The notes under the pieces were generated by a model. That model did not search any database. It saw only the letters and a program-made list of their open reading frames with translations, and was not told where the DNA came from. This document shows, piece by piece, positions 34,820-43,755 of a stretch of 64,000 nucleotides of DNA; the first letter of the stretch is position 1; every line of letters begins with the position of its first letter. The DNA is from Paraburkholderia phenoliruptrix (GTDB lineage Bacteria; Pseudomonadota; Gammaproteobacteria; Burkholderiales; Burkholderiaceae), in NCBI RefSeq assembly GCF_019511605.1, contig NZ_JAEUAV010000016.1:90306-154305 (forward strand), read 5' to 3'. Position numbers and translations under genes: made by a program.

Positions 34820-35824
34820 ATGAAACTGACTCGACTGGGTGCCGCGCTCGCAGCAGGCGCAGTGGCGGTGGGCGCGATTGCCGCGGCGCAGGCAGCCACC
34901 AACGAAACCATCGTCACGGTCGTCAAGGTGACAGGCATTAACTGGTTTAACCGCATGGACGACGGGGTGAAGGAATTCGCCAAGGAAAACGCCGGAATCA
35001 CGGCGTACCAGACCGGGCCGGGCCGCGCGGACGCGGCGCAGCAACTGAAGATCATCGAGGACCTGATCGCGAAGAAGGTGACCGCAATCGCGGTGGTGCC
35101 CTACGACCCGCCGACACTCGAGCCGGCGCTCAAGAAAGCGATGGACCGCGGCATCAAGGTCGTCACGCACGAAGCGGACAACGCGAAGAACACGATGGTG
35201 GACATCGAGGCCTTCGACAACACTGCCTACGGTGCGGGCCTGAACGAACGGCTCGCGTCGTGCATGCACAACGAAGGCAAGTGGGCGGTGCTGGTCGGCT
35301 CGCTCGGCAGCCGCTCCCAGGTGCAATGGGCCGACGGCGGCATCGCCAACGCCAAGGCCAAGTACGCAAAGATGAATCTCGTCGAACCCAAGCTCGAAAC
35401 CAATAACGACGGCGAGCGCGCGTACGAAGTCGCGAAAGAAGTGCTGCGCAAGCATCCGGACCTGAAGGGCTTCCAGGGTTCGTCGTCGCTGGATGTGATC
35501 GGCATTGGCCGCGCCGTCGAAGAAGCCGGCATGCAGGGCAAGATCTGCGTGTATGGCACGGGCCTGCCGACGGAAGCGGGCAAGTTCCTCGAAAGCGGCG
35601 CGATCAACGGTATCGCCTTCTGGGATCCGAAGCTCGCCGGCATCGCGATGAACAAGGTCGCGAAAATGCTGGTGGACGGCAAGACGGTGGAAAACGGCGC
35701 CGATCTCGGCATTCCCGGCTACACGAAGGTGACGGTCGCGAAGGGTCCGGGCAAGGGCATCATCGTGCGCGGCCAGGGCTGGGTGAACGTCGACAAGTCG
35801 AACTACAAGCAGTATCCGTTCTGA
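34820..35824 (+). CDS. sugar ABC transporter substrate-binding protein
   Basis: A 334-residue periplasmic binding protein of the type-1 (RbsB/LsrB) fold, with a signal peptide of about 26 residues (cleavage after AAAQA). Motifs: GINWFNRMDDGVKEF at the start of the mature protein, KKVTAIAVVPYDP, GFQGSSSLDVIGIGRAVEE and GTGLPTEA, closest by eye to rhamnose/AI-2-type proteins. It delivers the sugar or nucleoside to the two permeases encoded on either side. AAAGGAGA precedes ATG 34820. Confidence 0.9.
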   Translation: MKLTRLGAALAAGAVAVGAIAAAQAATNETIVTVVKVTGINWFNRMDDGVKEFAKENAGITAYQTGPGRADAAQQLKIIEDLIAKKVTAIAVVPYDPPTLEPALKKAMDRGIKVVTHEADNAKNTMVDIEAFDNTAYGAGLNERLASCMHNEGKWAVLVGSLGSRSQVQWADGGIANAKAKYAKMNLVEPKLETNNDGERAYEVAKEVLRKHPDLKGFQGSSSLDVIGIGRAVEEAGMQGKICVYGTGLPTEAGKFLESGAINGIAFWDPKLAGIAMNKVAKMLVDGKTVENGADLGIPGYTKVTVAKGPGKGIIVRGQGWVNVDKSNYKQYPF

Positions 35825-35881
35825 TTCCGCTGTTCATTTCGAGGCGTGTCCGGCTGGCACGCCCCGGCATTGCGACCGATC

Positions 35882-37456
35882 ATGATGAATCAAGAAGACC
35901 AGGCTTCCAGGCCGTCCGCGCAACCCGTGCCCGCTCACTGCGCTCAACCGTTTTTGCAAGTGGTAGGCGTGCATAAGCGCTTTACCGGCGTGCATGCGTT
36001 GCGCGGCGTGAGCCTTGCATTCGAGCGCGGGCAGATCTATCACCTGCTCGGCGAGAACGGCTGCGGCAAGAGCACGCTGATCAAGATCATTTCCGGCGCT
36101 CAACCGCCGGACGAAGGGCAACTCGTGATCGAAGGCGTTGCGCACGCGCGGCTCTCGGCGCTCGAGGCGCTCGCCGCCGGCATCGAAACCGTGTATCAGG
36201 ATCTGTCGTTGCTGCCGAACATGAGCGTGGCGGAGAACGTCGCGCTCACCGCGGAACTGGCCACTCACGAAGGGCGGCTCGCGCGTACCTTCGATCGCCG
36301 CGTGCTGGCCGCCACCGCCGCGCGCGCGCTCGAAGCGGTCGGGCTGCCGGGCAATGCGGAGTTCCAGGCGACGCTCATCGAGCAATTGCCGCTTGCCACG
36401 CGGCAGCTCGTTGCGATCGCGCGCGCGATTGCAAGCGAGGCGAAGTTCGTGATCATGGACGAACCCACCACGTCGCTCACGCAAAAGGAAGTCGACAATC
36501 TGATCGCGGTGCTCGCAAATCTTCGTGCGCAGGGCGTGACGGTGCTCTTCGTGAGCCACAAGCTCGACGAGTGCTACGCGATAGGCGGCGAAGTAATCGT
36601 GCTGCGCGACGGACAGAAAATGGCGCAGGGACCGATCGCGCAATTCACCAAAGCGCAGATCAGCGAGTTGATGACAGGCCGGCATCTGTCGAACGAGCGG
36701 TATCGCGAAAGCGCGCACGCACAGGACGTCGTGCTCGACGTGCGCGGCTTCACGCACGCTGGCCAGTTCAGCGACGTCAGCTTCAAACTGCACGGCGGCG
36801 AAATTCTCGGCGTGACGGGGCTGCTCGACTCGGGCCGCAACGAGCTCGCGCGCGCACTGGCGGGCGTGGCGCCCGCACAAGCGGGCGAGGTGCTGCTCGA
36901 CGGCAGGCCGATTGCGCTGCGCACGCCTTCGGATGCGAAACGCCACCGTATCGGCTATGTGCCTGAAGACCGCCTGAACGAAGGGCTTTTTCTCGACAAG
37001 CCGATTCGCGACAACGTGATTACCGCCATGATCTCGAGCCTGCTCGACCGCTTCGGTCAGATAGACCGCGTGCGTGCTCAGGCGCTTGCCGAGCAGACCG
37101 TGAAGGATTTGCAGATCGCGACGCCCGGCGTCGACAAGCCCGTGCAATCGCTCTCCGGCGGCAACCAGCAGCGCGTGCTGATCGGCCGCTGGCTCGCCAT
37201 CGACCCGCGCGTGCTGATCCTGCACGGACCGACAGTAGGCGTGGACGTGGGCTCGAAGGACATCATCTACCGGATCATGCAGCGGCTCTCGCAACGCGGC
37301 ATAGGCATCATTCTGATCAGCGACGACCTGCCCGAGCTTCTACAGAACTGCGACCGCATCCTGATGATGAAAAAGGGACGCGTGGCCGCCGAATATCGCG
37401 CCGACCAGTTGGGCGAGGCCGATCTGTATCACGCGCTGCTTTCCGAAGCGGCATAA
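35882..37456 (+). CDS. sugar ABC transporter ATPase (RbsA type)
   Basis: A 524-residue double ATPase. Domain 1 has Walker A GENGCGKSTLIK and Walker B KFVIMDEPTTS. Domain 2 has the degenerate Walker A GLLDSGRNELA usual in this family, the signature LSGGNQQR and ILHGPTVGVDVG. Only one domain is therefore expected to hydrolyse ATP efficiently. It lies 57 bp after the binding-protein gene and 15 bp before the second permease. ATG 35882 or the adjacent ATG 35885 start the protein; neither has a strong ribosome binding site. Confidence 0.93.
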   Translation: MMNQEDQASRPSAQPVPAHCAQPFLQVVGVHKRFTGVHALRGVSLAFERGQIYHLLGENGCGKSTLIKIISGAQPPDEGQLVIEGVAHARLSALEALAAGIETVYQDLSLLPNMSVAENVALTAELATHEGRLARTFDRRVLAATAARALEAVGLPGNAEFQATLIEQLPLATRQLVAIARAIASEAKFVIMDEPTTSLTQKEVDNLIAVLANLRAQGVTVLFVSHKLDECYAIGGEVIVLRDGQKMAQGPIAQFTKAQISELMTGRHLSNERYRESAHAQDVVLDVRGFTHAGQFSDVSFKLHGGEILGVTGLLDSGRNELARALAGVAPAQAGEVLLDGRPIALRTPSDAKRHRIGYVPEDRLNEGLFLDKPIRDNVITAMISSLLDRFGQIDRVRAQALAEQTVKDLQIATPGVDKPVQSLSGGNQQRVLIGRWLAIDPRVLILHGPTVGVDVGSKDIIYRIMQRLSQRGIGIILISDDLPELLQNCDRILMMKKGRVAAEYRADQLGEADLYHALLSEAA

Positions 37457-37471
37457 AGGACGTCAACCGCC

Positions 37472-38578
37472 ATGAACTCGCGCATCCAGCCGCGCATGAA
37501 TACGTCCATCGACTCGTCCAACGATGCGTCCAACGATTCGTCAAGCAGGCAGACCATGACCACTCCGAATGTCGTCGAAGTCGCGCCGAGCGTCGAACCG
37601 CAAGGCTTGCGCATGCGGCTCGCGCGCAACCCCGAATGGTTCACCGTCGCGCTCATCGTGGTGACGTGTCTGATTGTCGGCGCGATCAACCCGCGCTTCT
37701 TCCAGTTCGCGACGCTGTTCGATCTGCTGCATTCTGCGACCACCATGTCGCTGTTCGCGCTCGGCACGCTCGTCGTGCTGGCGTCGGGCGGCATCGACGT
37801 GTCGTTTACCGCGATAGCCGCGTTGACGATGTACGGCATCACCAAGGCCGTGTTCGCCTGGTGGCCGGATGCGCCGTTCGCGCTGATACTCGTCACCGGA
37901 GCGCTGGGCGGTGTACTGCTCGGTGTAGTCAACGGGCTGCTCGTGCACCGGCTCAAAGCGCCTTCGCTAATCGTCACGATCGGCACGCAGTACCTGTACC
38001 GCGGCTTGCTGCTGACCTTCATCGGCACGACGTTCTTCATGAACATTCCGCACAGCATGGATCACTTCGGCCGCATTCCGCTCTTTTTCTATCACACCGC
38101 TGACGGCCTGCGCGCGGTGCTGCCGGCCTCGGTGCTGGCGCTCGTGGCCGCCGCGCTCGTCACATGGTGGCTGCTCAACCGTACGATGATGGGCCGCGGC
38201 GTCTATGCAATGGGCGGCTCGCTCGCCATTGCGGAGCGGCTCGGCTACAACCTGCGCGCCATCCATCTGTTCGTGTTCGGCTATACGGGCATGCTGGCCG
38301 GCATCGCCGGCATTCTGCATGTGTCGAACAACCGCCTTGCGAATCCGTTCGACCTGGTCGGCTCGGAGCTCGACGTGATTGCCGCCGTGATTCTGGGCGG
38401 CGCACGCATTACGGGCGGCACGGGGACCGTGGCGGGGACGTTGCTCGGCGTGGTGCTGGTCACGCTGATCAAGAGCGTGCTGATTCTCGTCGGGGTGCCG
38501 AGCACATGGCAGAAGGTGATTATCGGCGCGTTCATTCTGCTGGCCGGCACGCTGTTCGCATTGCAGCGCAAGCGCTGA
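37472..38578 (+). CDS. second CUT2-type ABC transporter permease
   Basis: A 368-residue permease. A Ser/Asn/Asp-rich cytoplasmic N-terminal tail of about 50 residues precedes the membrane domain. GTLVVLASGGIDVSF and LLGVVNGLLVHRLKAPSLIVTIGT are the CUT2 family signatures, and AVILGGARITGGTGTVAGTLLG lies near the end. It differs clearly from the first permease of the operon, so the two probably form a heterodimer. It is the last gene of the operon, convergent with the repressor gene. Confidence 0.92.
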   Translation: MNSRIQPRMNTSIDSSNDASNDSSSRQTMTTPNVVEVAPSVEPQGLRMRLARNPEWFTVALIVVTCLIVGAINPRFFQFATLFDLLHSATTMSLFALGTLVVLASGGIDVSFTAIAALTMYGITKAVFAWWPDAPFALILVTGALGGVLLGVVNGLLVHRLKAPSLIVTIGTQYLYRGLLLTFIGTTFFMNIPHSMDHFGRIPLFFYHTADGLRAVLPASVLALVAAALVTWWLLNRTMMGRGVYAMGGSLAIAERLGYNLRAIHLFVFGYTGMLAGIAGILHVSNNRLANPFDLVGSELDVIAAVILGGARITGGTGTVAGTLLGVVLVTLIKSVLILVGVPSTWQKVIIGAFILLAGTLFALQRKR

Positions 38579-38639
38579 GAGGGATGGTTAGTCGCCGTTT
38601 GGCGGCTTTGCGCGATAACTGGCAGCGCCAGCACGGAGG

Positions 38640-38740
38640 CAGACGGTTCAGAGGCTCTGAGGTTTAGCTGTTCAGAGGCTTCGCGGTTCAGCGGTTTAGC
38701 AGCTTCGCGGTTTAGCAGCATTGCAGTTCAGCGGTCCAGC
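38640..38740. repeat. degenerate GGTTCAG/GGTTTAGCAGC repeats
   Basis: About seven imperfect copies of a 9-13 bp unit with core GGTTYAGMRG lie in the gap between the convergent permease and deoR genes. No obvious terminator was found here, and the repeat is the only visible structure. Confidence 0.6.
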
Positions 38741-38809
38741 CGCTTTGCGCCGCAACACAGCGCGAAACGAAGAGCGCCTGCGACGAACACCTCGCACGGC
38801 CCGCCCGTG

Positions 38810-39535
38810 CTACTGACGCCTGCGCGCCTGCTGGCCCTCTTCGGTAATGATCGAGTCGAAGTCTTCGATCTGCGAGAAGCGCACCGCCTTCACCACGCCG
38901 AACTTGCTTTTATCCACCACCAGATGCCGTTCGACGGCGCTCGCCATCGCGGCCTGCTTCACCGCGACCTCATGGAAGTTCCAGCAGGTCACGCCGCGCG
39001 CGGTATCCACGCCGCCTGCCGAGATAAACGCCTTGTTGATGCCCATGCGGCGCAGCATCTCCAGGCTTTCTTCGCCCGCAAACGAATCCGACGAAGGCAC
39101 ATAGACGCCGCCGAGCAGAATCATCCGCACGTTCGGCTTGCGCCGCAACGCCTCCGCGACGTTCAGCGAATAGCACACCACGGTGACGTTGCACCCGGGC
39201 GGAATCAGGCGCGCGAGCGCGACGAGGGTCGTTCCGCAATCGATGAAAAGCGTTTCGTTGTTGCCGATCAGTCCCGCGGCAATGGACGATGCTTCGGCCT
39301 TGGCCTGTGCGAAGTGATCCTTCTCCTGCTCCAGCGAATAGCCCGCGTTGTTCGGCACGTCGGTCGCGCTGACGATGTAGCCGCCCAGATAGGTGAAGCG
39401 GTCCGAACTGGCCGCGATGTCGCGGCGCACCGTCATCTCGGAGACGCCGAGCAGGGCCGCGGCATCGCGCAGGCGCATCACGTTTTGCCGGGTCAGCGCG
39501 TCGGCCAGCGCGCGAAGGCGATCGGGTTTGAGCAT
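38810..39535 (-). CDS. deoR: DeoR-type repressor of the deoxyribose operon
   Basis: A 241-residue DeoR-family regulator, unusually close to E. coli DeoR itself: DAAALLGVSEMTVRRDI in the helix-turn-helix, LGGYIV, DCGTT for the sugar-phosphate site, CYSLNVAEAL and VVDKSKFG. DeoR proteins are released from DNA by deoxyribose 5-phosphate, which fits the deoC, kinase and transporter operon convergent with it. AGGA precedes ATG 39535. A perfect TATAAT lies upstream at 39598-39603, with a TTCA-N7-TGAA inverted repeat at the expected start point that could be its own operator. Confidence 0.9.
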   Translation of the reverse strand: MLKPDRLRALADALTRQNVMRLRDAAALLGVSEMTVRRDIAASSDRFTYLGGYIVSATDVPNNAGYSLEQEKDHFAQAKAEASSIAAGLIGNNETLFIDCGTTLVALARLIPPGCNVTVVCYSLNVAEALRRKPNVRMILLGGVYVPSSDSFAGEESLEMLRRMGINKAFISAGGVDTARGVTCWNFHEVAVKQAAMASAVERHLVVDKSKFGVVKAVRFSQIEDFDSIITEEGQQARRRQ

Positions 39536-39579
39536 GGAATTCCTGGCGCGTGGGAGTGTGTGAACGACGTTAGATTTTG

Positions 39580-39603
39580 TTCAGCCGTGTTGAAACGATT
39601 ATA
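39580..39603 (-). promoter_or_regulatory. deoR promoter and possible operator
   Basis: On the minus strand TATAAT occupies 39603-39598. TTCA (39580-39583) and TGAA (39591-39594) form an imperfect inverted repeat just downstream, near the expected transcription start. No good -35 hexamer is visible. Confidence 0.45.
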
Positions 39604-39910
39604 ACGACAGCTGACAGGCGCGGCGAGCGCAGAGGCTAAGCAAGGCGCGAGTTTTGTGACGGCTCCGCTGCTCGCGGTGCATGCAGGAGTAGAGACGCGC
39701 GAATAGAGACATACGAACAGAGAGAGACGGAAACAGGGACACGAGAACCGAGACGTACGCGGCCCGAAGCGCGCGAGAACACGCCAGCGACCGCACGCGA
39801 ACACGCCACCCGCTGTCCGCACCGCACATAGGAACGCGCTTTGCTCGCTTCACCACGCGGCTCTGCATGGGTCCGCGCCTTTCGACTGACAACCACGTTT
39901 GGAGATTGCC
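39604..39910. other. intergenic region before DUF2934 gene
   Basis: It contains purine-rich GAGACR-type short repeats (about 39680-39760, AGAGACGCGCGAATAGAGAC and similar) and the deoR promoter side. No gene is supportable; TTTGGAGA just before 39911 serves the next gene. Confidence 0.4.
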
Positions 39911-40171
39911 ATGGACGGCCTGCCAGGCGAACCCACCGTAGAGGACCGCATCCGCAAACGCGCTTACGAATTGTGGGAAAGCGACGGCTCGCCGGAAGGC
40001 CGAGCCGACGATTACTGGGCACGCGCCGAGGCGCAGATCCAGGCTGAAGGCGAAGCGGGCGACGCCGAGCCCGCGGCCGCCGCCGATCAATCGGGCAAAG
40101 GGCGGCGTGCGGCCGAAGCGATCGGCGATGAAGGCGCAGAGGTGCCTGACAACACCTCCGGCAGCCGCTAG
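39911..40171 (+). CDS. DUF2934 protein
   Basis: An 86-residue acidic protein. The DUF2934 motif is at residues 9-38: EDRIRKRAYELWESDGSPEGRADDYWARAE, an amphipathic helical segment ending in W-x-RAE. The rest is Ala/Glu/Gly-rich and probably disordered. These proteins are frequent in rhizobia and Burkholderia and have no known function. GGAGA precedes ATG 39911. It is followed 76 bp later by another small acidic gene on the same strand. Confidence 0.85.
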   Translation: MDGLPGEPTVEDRIRKRAYELWESDGSPEGRADDYWARAEAQIQAEGEAGDAEPAAAADQSGKGRRAAEAIGDEGAEVPDNTSGSR

Positions 40172-40247
40172 CCGCGGCGCAACGCAAGTTAGCGCAACAC
40201 AACGCAAGGCAACGCAACCCATAACCACGACACGCGGGAGGAGCATC

Positions 40248-40523
40248 ATGGATTTCGAATACGGAGGGTGCATCGTCCATCTGACGGCGGGCGTCGACGC
40301 CGGCACGATCGTCGCGCATGCGAGGATCGAGGTCACGCCAGGCAGCGTGAGTTCGGGGGACGACACGCACGACATGGAGTTTCACCGCGATTTCGTCGAC
40401 GAACACGAGGCGCTCGAATTCGCGCGCGAGCGTGCGACGGCGTGGATCGACGAGCACGTCGAGCGTGCAGAGGGCGCCGAGCCGGCGGCGCCTGCCGACG
40501 GCTACAGCGGCCCGATTGCCTAG
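40248..40523 (+). CDS. small acidic hypothetical protein
   Basis: A 91-residue protein with a strong GGGAGGAG before ATG 40248. Residues 5-45 look beta-rich (GGCIVHLTAGVDAGTIVAHARIEV), followed by an acidic helix (DFVDEHEALEFARERATAWIDEHVERAEG). No signal peptide, no motif I can name. The style is that of a small stress-related cytoplasmic protein encoded next to DUF2934. Confidence 0.7.
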   Translation: MDFEYGGCIVHLTAGVDAGTIVAHARIEVTPGSVSSGDDTHDMEFHRDFVDEHEALEFARERATAWIDEHVERAEGAEPAAPADGYSGPIA

Positions 40524-40695
40524 CGAATTCGCGCAACGCGGTGACAGGCGCTCGCCACGCGGTGAGCGCTACGCTTAATTTCATTGCGGGCCTGTACATT
40601 TTTCCATCCGCGAGAACTGCGGCGGCTCACGCGCGATATTGGCGGGCATGCACCATGCGGCGCGTCTCCCATCGGTTAGTCGAACGGAGCAGGGC

Positions 40696-41742
40696 ATGCG
40701 TATCGCGCAGGTTTCGCCGCTGTATGAAAGAGTGCCGCCCGTCGCGTATGGCGGCGTGGAAAGAGTGGTGGCGTGGCTCGTGGACGGTCTCGTTGCGCGA
40801 GGCCACGACGTGACGCTCTTTGCGAGCGGCGACTCGTGCACGCGAGCGCGGCTCGTGTCCGGTAGCGACTGCGCGATTCGCCTGATCGAAGATACCGCCG
40901 ACCCGCAGGCGTTCCACTTCGCGATGCTCGAGGAAGTGGTGCAGCGCGCGGACGAATTCGACATTGTGCATTTTCATACCGACTACGCGAGCTTTCCGTT
41001 CGCGCGGCGGCTCGGCTGCGCGTCGCTGACCACCTTGCACTGGCGGCTCGATGTGCCGGGCCTCAGCACGCTTTACCGGCAGTTCGCCGACATGCCGCTG
41101 GTGTCGATCTCGAACGCGCAGCGCGCGCCGCTGCCGTGGCTGGACTGGCGCGCCACGGTGCATCACGGTCTGCCCGCGGATCTGCTGCGCTTTCATGACC
41201 GGCCCGACGCTTACGTGGCGTTTCTCGGCCGCATCGCGCCTGCCAAACGGCCCGACCGCGCGATCGACATTGCAAGACGTGCGGGTTTGCCAATTCGCAT
41301 CGCAGCGAAAATCGACAATGGCGACCGCGCGTATTTCGACGAAGAGATTGCCGGGCTGTTGCAAATGCCGCATGTCGAGTATTGCGGCGAAGTGGATGAC
41401 GCCGGCAAGAACGATCTGCTCGGACAAGCACGCGCATTGCTGTTTCCGATCGACTGGCCCGAACCGTTCGGCCTCGTGATGATCGAGGCGCTCGCCTGCG
41501 GCACGCCGGTGATCGCGTTCGATCACGGCGCGGCGCGTGAAATCGTCGAGCATGGCGTGACAGGCTTTCTGGTCGATTCCGTCGACGAAGCCGTGGCCGC
41601 GCTCACGAAGATCGACAGCATCAGCCGCGCCGCGTGCCGCGCGGCCTTCGAGCGCCGCTTCACGGTGGAGCGCATGGTCGATCAGTACCTGGACATTTAC
41701 GAGGCGATGGTGCGCGCCGCGCAACCGCTGCAAGCCGGCTGA
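40696..41742 (+). CDS. glycosyltransferase family 4 protein
   Basis: A 348-residue GT-B glycosyltransferase. The N-terminal acceptor domain begins MRIAQVSPLYERVPPVAYGGVERV. The C-terminal nucleotide-sugar domain has FLGRIAPAKRPDRAIDIARR and the GT4 E-x7-E motif in EPFGLVMIEALACGTPVIAF. Such enzymes use a UDP- or GDP-sugar and retain the anomeric configuration. It lies 70 bp before the HAD-ATPase fusion gene on the same strand, suggesting a joint role in making or recycling a sugar compound. GGAGCAGGG precedes ATG 40696. Confidence 0.9.
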   Translation: MRIAQVSPLYERVPPVAYGGVERVVAWLVDGLVARGHDVTLFASGDSCTRARLVSGSDCAIRLIEDTADPQAFHFAMLEEVVQRADEFDIVHFHTDYASFPFARRLGCASLTTLHWRLDVPGLSTLYRQFADMPLVSISNAQRAPLPWLDWRATVHHGLPADLLRFHDRPDAYVAFLGRIAPAKRPDRAIDIARRAGLPIRIAAKIDNGDRAYFDEEIAGLLQMPHVEYCGEVDDAGKNDLLGQARALLFPIDWPEPFGLVMIEALACGTPVIAFDHGAAREIVEHGVTGFLVDSVDEAVAALTKIDSISRAACRAAFERRFTVERMVDQYLDIYEAMVRAAQPLQAG

Positions 41743-41812
41743 AACACGGCTTGAACACGGCTTAAACAAAGGCTCACTCACAGAAACGAACGGGGATCAC
41801 GGAGCGCTTTCC

Positions 41813-43705
41813 ATGCGATTTTTTGCCCTTGCGACCGACTATGACAACACCCTGGCGTCCGACGGACGCGTCGCCGACGCGACGTGGGACGCACTCGAGC
41901 GCCTGCGCGCCTCGGGCCGCCAGGCGATCCTCGTGAGCGGCCGCGAGATGGACGATCTGCTCGAGATCTGTCCGCGCCTGGATCTGTTTTCGCGCGTCGT
42001 CGCGGAAAACGGCGGCGTGCTGTACACGCCTTCCACGGGCATGCGGCGCCTGCTGGCGCCGCCGCCGCCGCCCGCGTTCGTCGACGAATTGCGCAGACGG
42101 GGCCTCGCGCACTTCAGCGTGAGCGAGACGCTGGTCGCGACGATGAAGCCTGCCGAGCAGATCGCGCTCGCGGTGATTCGCGATCTGGGCCTCGGCCTGC
42201 AGATCATCTTCAACGGCGAGGCGGTGATGATCGTGTCGCCGGGCATATCGAAAGCAAGCGGCCTGCGCGAGGCGCTCGACGAACTGACGCTGTCGCCGTT
42301 CAATGTGGTGGGCGTCGGCGACGCGGAAAACGACCACGCGCTGCTCGACGCCTGCGGCTTTTCGGTCGCGGTCGCCAATGCGCTGCCGGCGCTCAAGGAG
42401 CACGCCGATATGGTCACGAGCAAGGCAGCGGGCGCGGGTGTCGCCGAACTGGTCGACGCACTGGTGAAAGACGATCTGCACGAGCGCGCGAGGACCGCGC
42501 AGCGCAGCCGCGTGCTGATCGGCCATGCCCGCGAGGCTGTTGAAGCTACCCGGGCCACCGAAAACACCAAGGCTGCCCGAGCAACGGGACCAACCGGAGC
42601 CACCCAAGCCCCGGACATCTACTGCGCCGCGCATGGTTCCGTCGTGCTGCTCGCGGGCGAATCGGGCTGCGGCAAGTCGACCGCGTGTGCGGGTCTGCTC
42701 GAACGCCTTGCGGGCATGCACCAGCTCCTGTGCATCATCGACCCCGAGGGCGACTATCAGAATGACGATGAGACGATCGTGGTTGGCGACGCTCACACCG
42801 CGCCGCTGATCGAAGAAATCGTGCAACTGCTGCTGCGTCCTCCGCGCCCGGCAGTAGCCGTCAATCTGCTACGCGTGCCGTTGGCCGAGCGGCCGGCATT
42901 CTGCGCGTCGCTGCTGCTCGAGGTGCAGCAGTTACGGATGCGAACCGGGCGGCCGCATTGGCTCGTGTTCGACGAGGCGCATCATCTGTTTCCGGCCGGC
43001 TGGGCCGGCGCAAGCCAGACCATCCCGCAGACGCTGGAGACCGCACTCGCGATTACGGTGTCTCCGCAGCAACTGGACGGCGCCTTCCTGCGCCAGGTGA
43101 ACCTGCTGCTCGCGATGGGCCCGAGCGCCGGCAAGGCGGTGCAGGAACTCGCGAAAGCCACGGACAGGGCAGTGCCGCAACTCGATGAAACCGAACTCGA
43201 AACGGGGCAGGCGCTGTTATGGCGCCTCGACTCGCCCGCGCCTGAAGGCGTGATCCGCCTCGAGCCAGGCAGCAAGCACCGGCTCAGGCACCGGCGCAAA
43301 TACGCCGAAGGGCTGCTGATTCCCGAGCGCAGTTTCTACTTCCGCGGGCCTGAGCAGGCTTTGAACCTACGCGCTCACAATCTCGTGCTGTTTGTCGAGA
43401 TTGCCGAGGGTGTCGACGCGCGCACGTGGCAGTACCACCGCGAGCGGGGTGACTATTCGCGCTGGTTCGACAAGGAGATCGGCGACCCGGACCTCGCGGC
43501 GCAGGCACGGCAAATCGAGCAGGACGCTTCGCTCGATGCAGCGGAAAGCCTCGCGCGGATCAAGGCGGCCGTGCAGGAGCGCTACACACAGCCGGAAAAT
43601 CCGTCGATGCCCGCGGTGCTGACGGCGAAGAACGTGGATGCCGCGGCGGAGCAGGCGACCGACGGCGGCGGCCAGAGCCGCTCTAAAGGGGAAAACGCGG
43701 GGTAG
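41813..43705 (+). CDS. HAD phosphatase fused to a HerA/VirB4-like P-loop ATPase
   Basis: A 630-residue fusion. Residues 1-225 are a HAD-IIB (Cof/sugar-phosphatase) domain: DYDNTL with the two aspartates at 9 and 11, VSGRE, and GVGDAENDHALL as motif IV. A low-complexity Ala/Thr-rich linker (about 240-265) leads to a P-loop domain: Walker A GESGCGKST (Lys288), IIDPEGDYQ, Walker B HWLVFDEAHH (Asp387-Glu388), as in HerA/VirB4-like motor ATPases. The tail (about 480-630) is charged and helical. Encoded after a GT4 glycosyltransferase. Each domain looks intact; joint function unknown. Confidence 0.8.
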   Translation: MRFFALATDYDNTLASDGRVADATWDALERLRASGRQAILVSGREMDDLLEICPRLDLFSRVVAENGGVLYTPSTGMRRLLAPPPPPAFVDELRRRGLAHFSVSETLVATMKPAEQIALAVIRDLGLGLQIIFNGEAVMIVSPGISKASGLREALDELTLSPFNVVGVGDAENDHALLDACGFSVAVANALPALKEHADMVTSKAAGAGVAELVDALVKDDLHERARTAQRSRVLIGHAREAVEATRATENTKAARATGPTGATQAPDIYCAAHGSVVLLAGESGCGKSTACAGLLERLAGMHQLLCIIDPEGDYQNDDETIVVGDAHTAPLIEEIVQLLLRPPRPAVAVNLLRVPLAERPAFCASLLLEVQQLRMRTGRPHWLVFDEAHHLFPAGWAGASQTIPQTLETALAITVSPQQLDGAFLRQVNLLLAMGPSAGKAVQELAKATDRAVPQLDETELETGQALLWRLDSPAPEGVIRLEPGSKHRLRHRRKYAEGLLIPERSFYFRGPEQALNLRAHNLVLFVEIAEGVDARTWQYHRERGDYSRWFDKEIGDPDLAAQARQIEQDASLDAAESLARIKAAVQERYTQPENPSMPAVLTAKNVDAAAEQATDGGGQSRSKGENAG

Positions 43706-43755
43706 CGAATAATCAATCCGGACACCGTACTAATCCGGAATCGCGCGCTTGCTGA

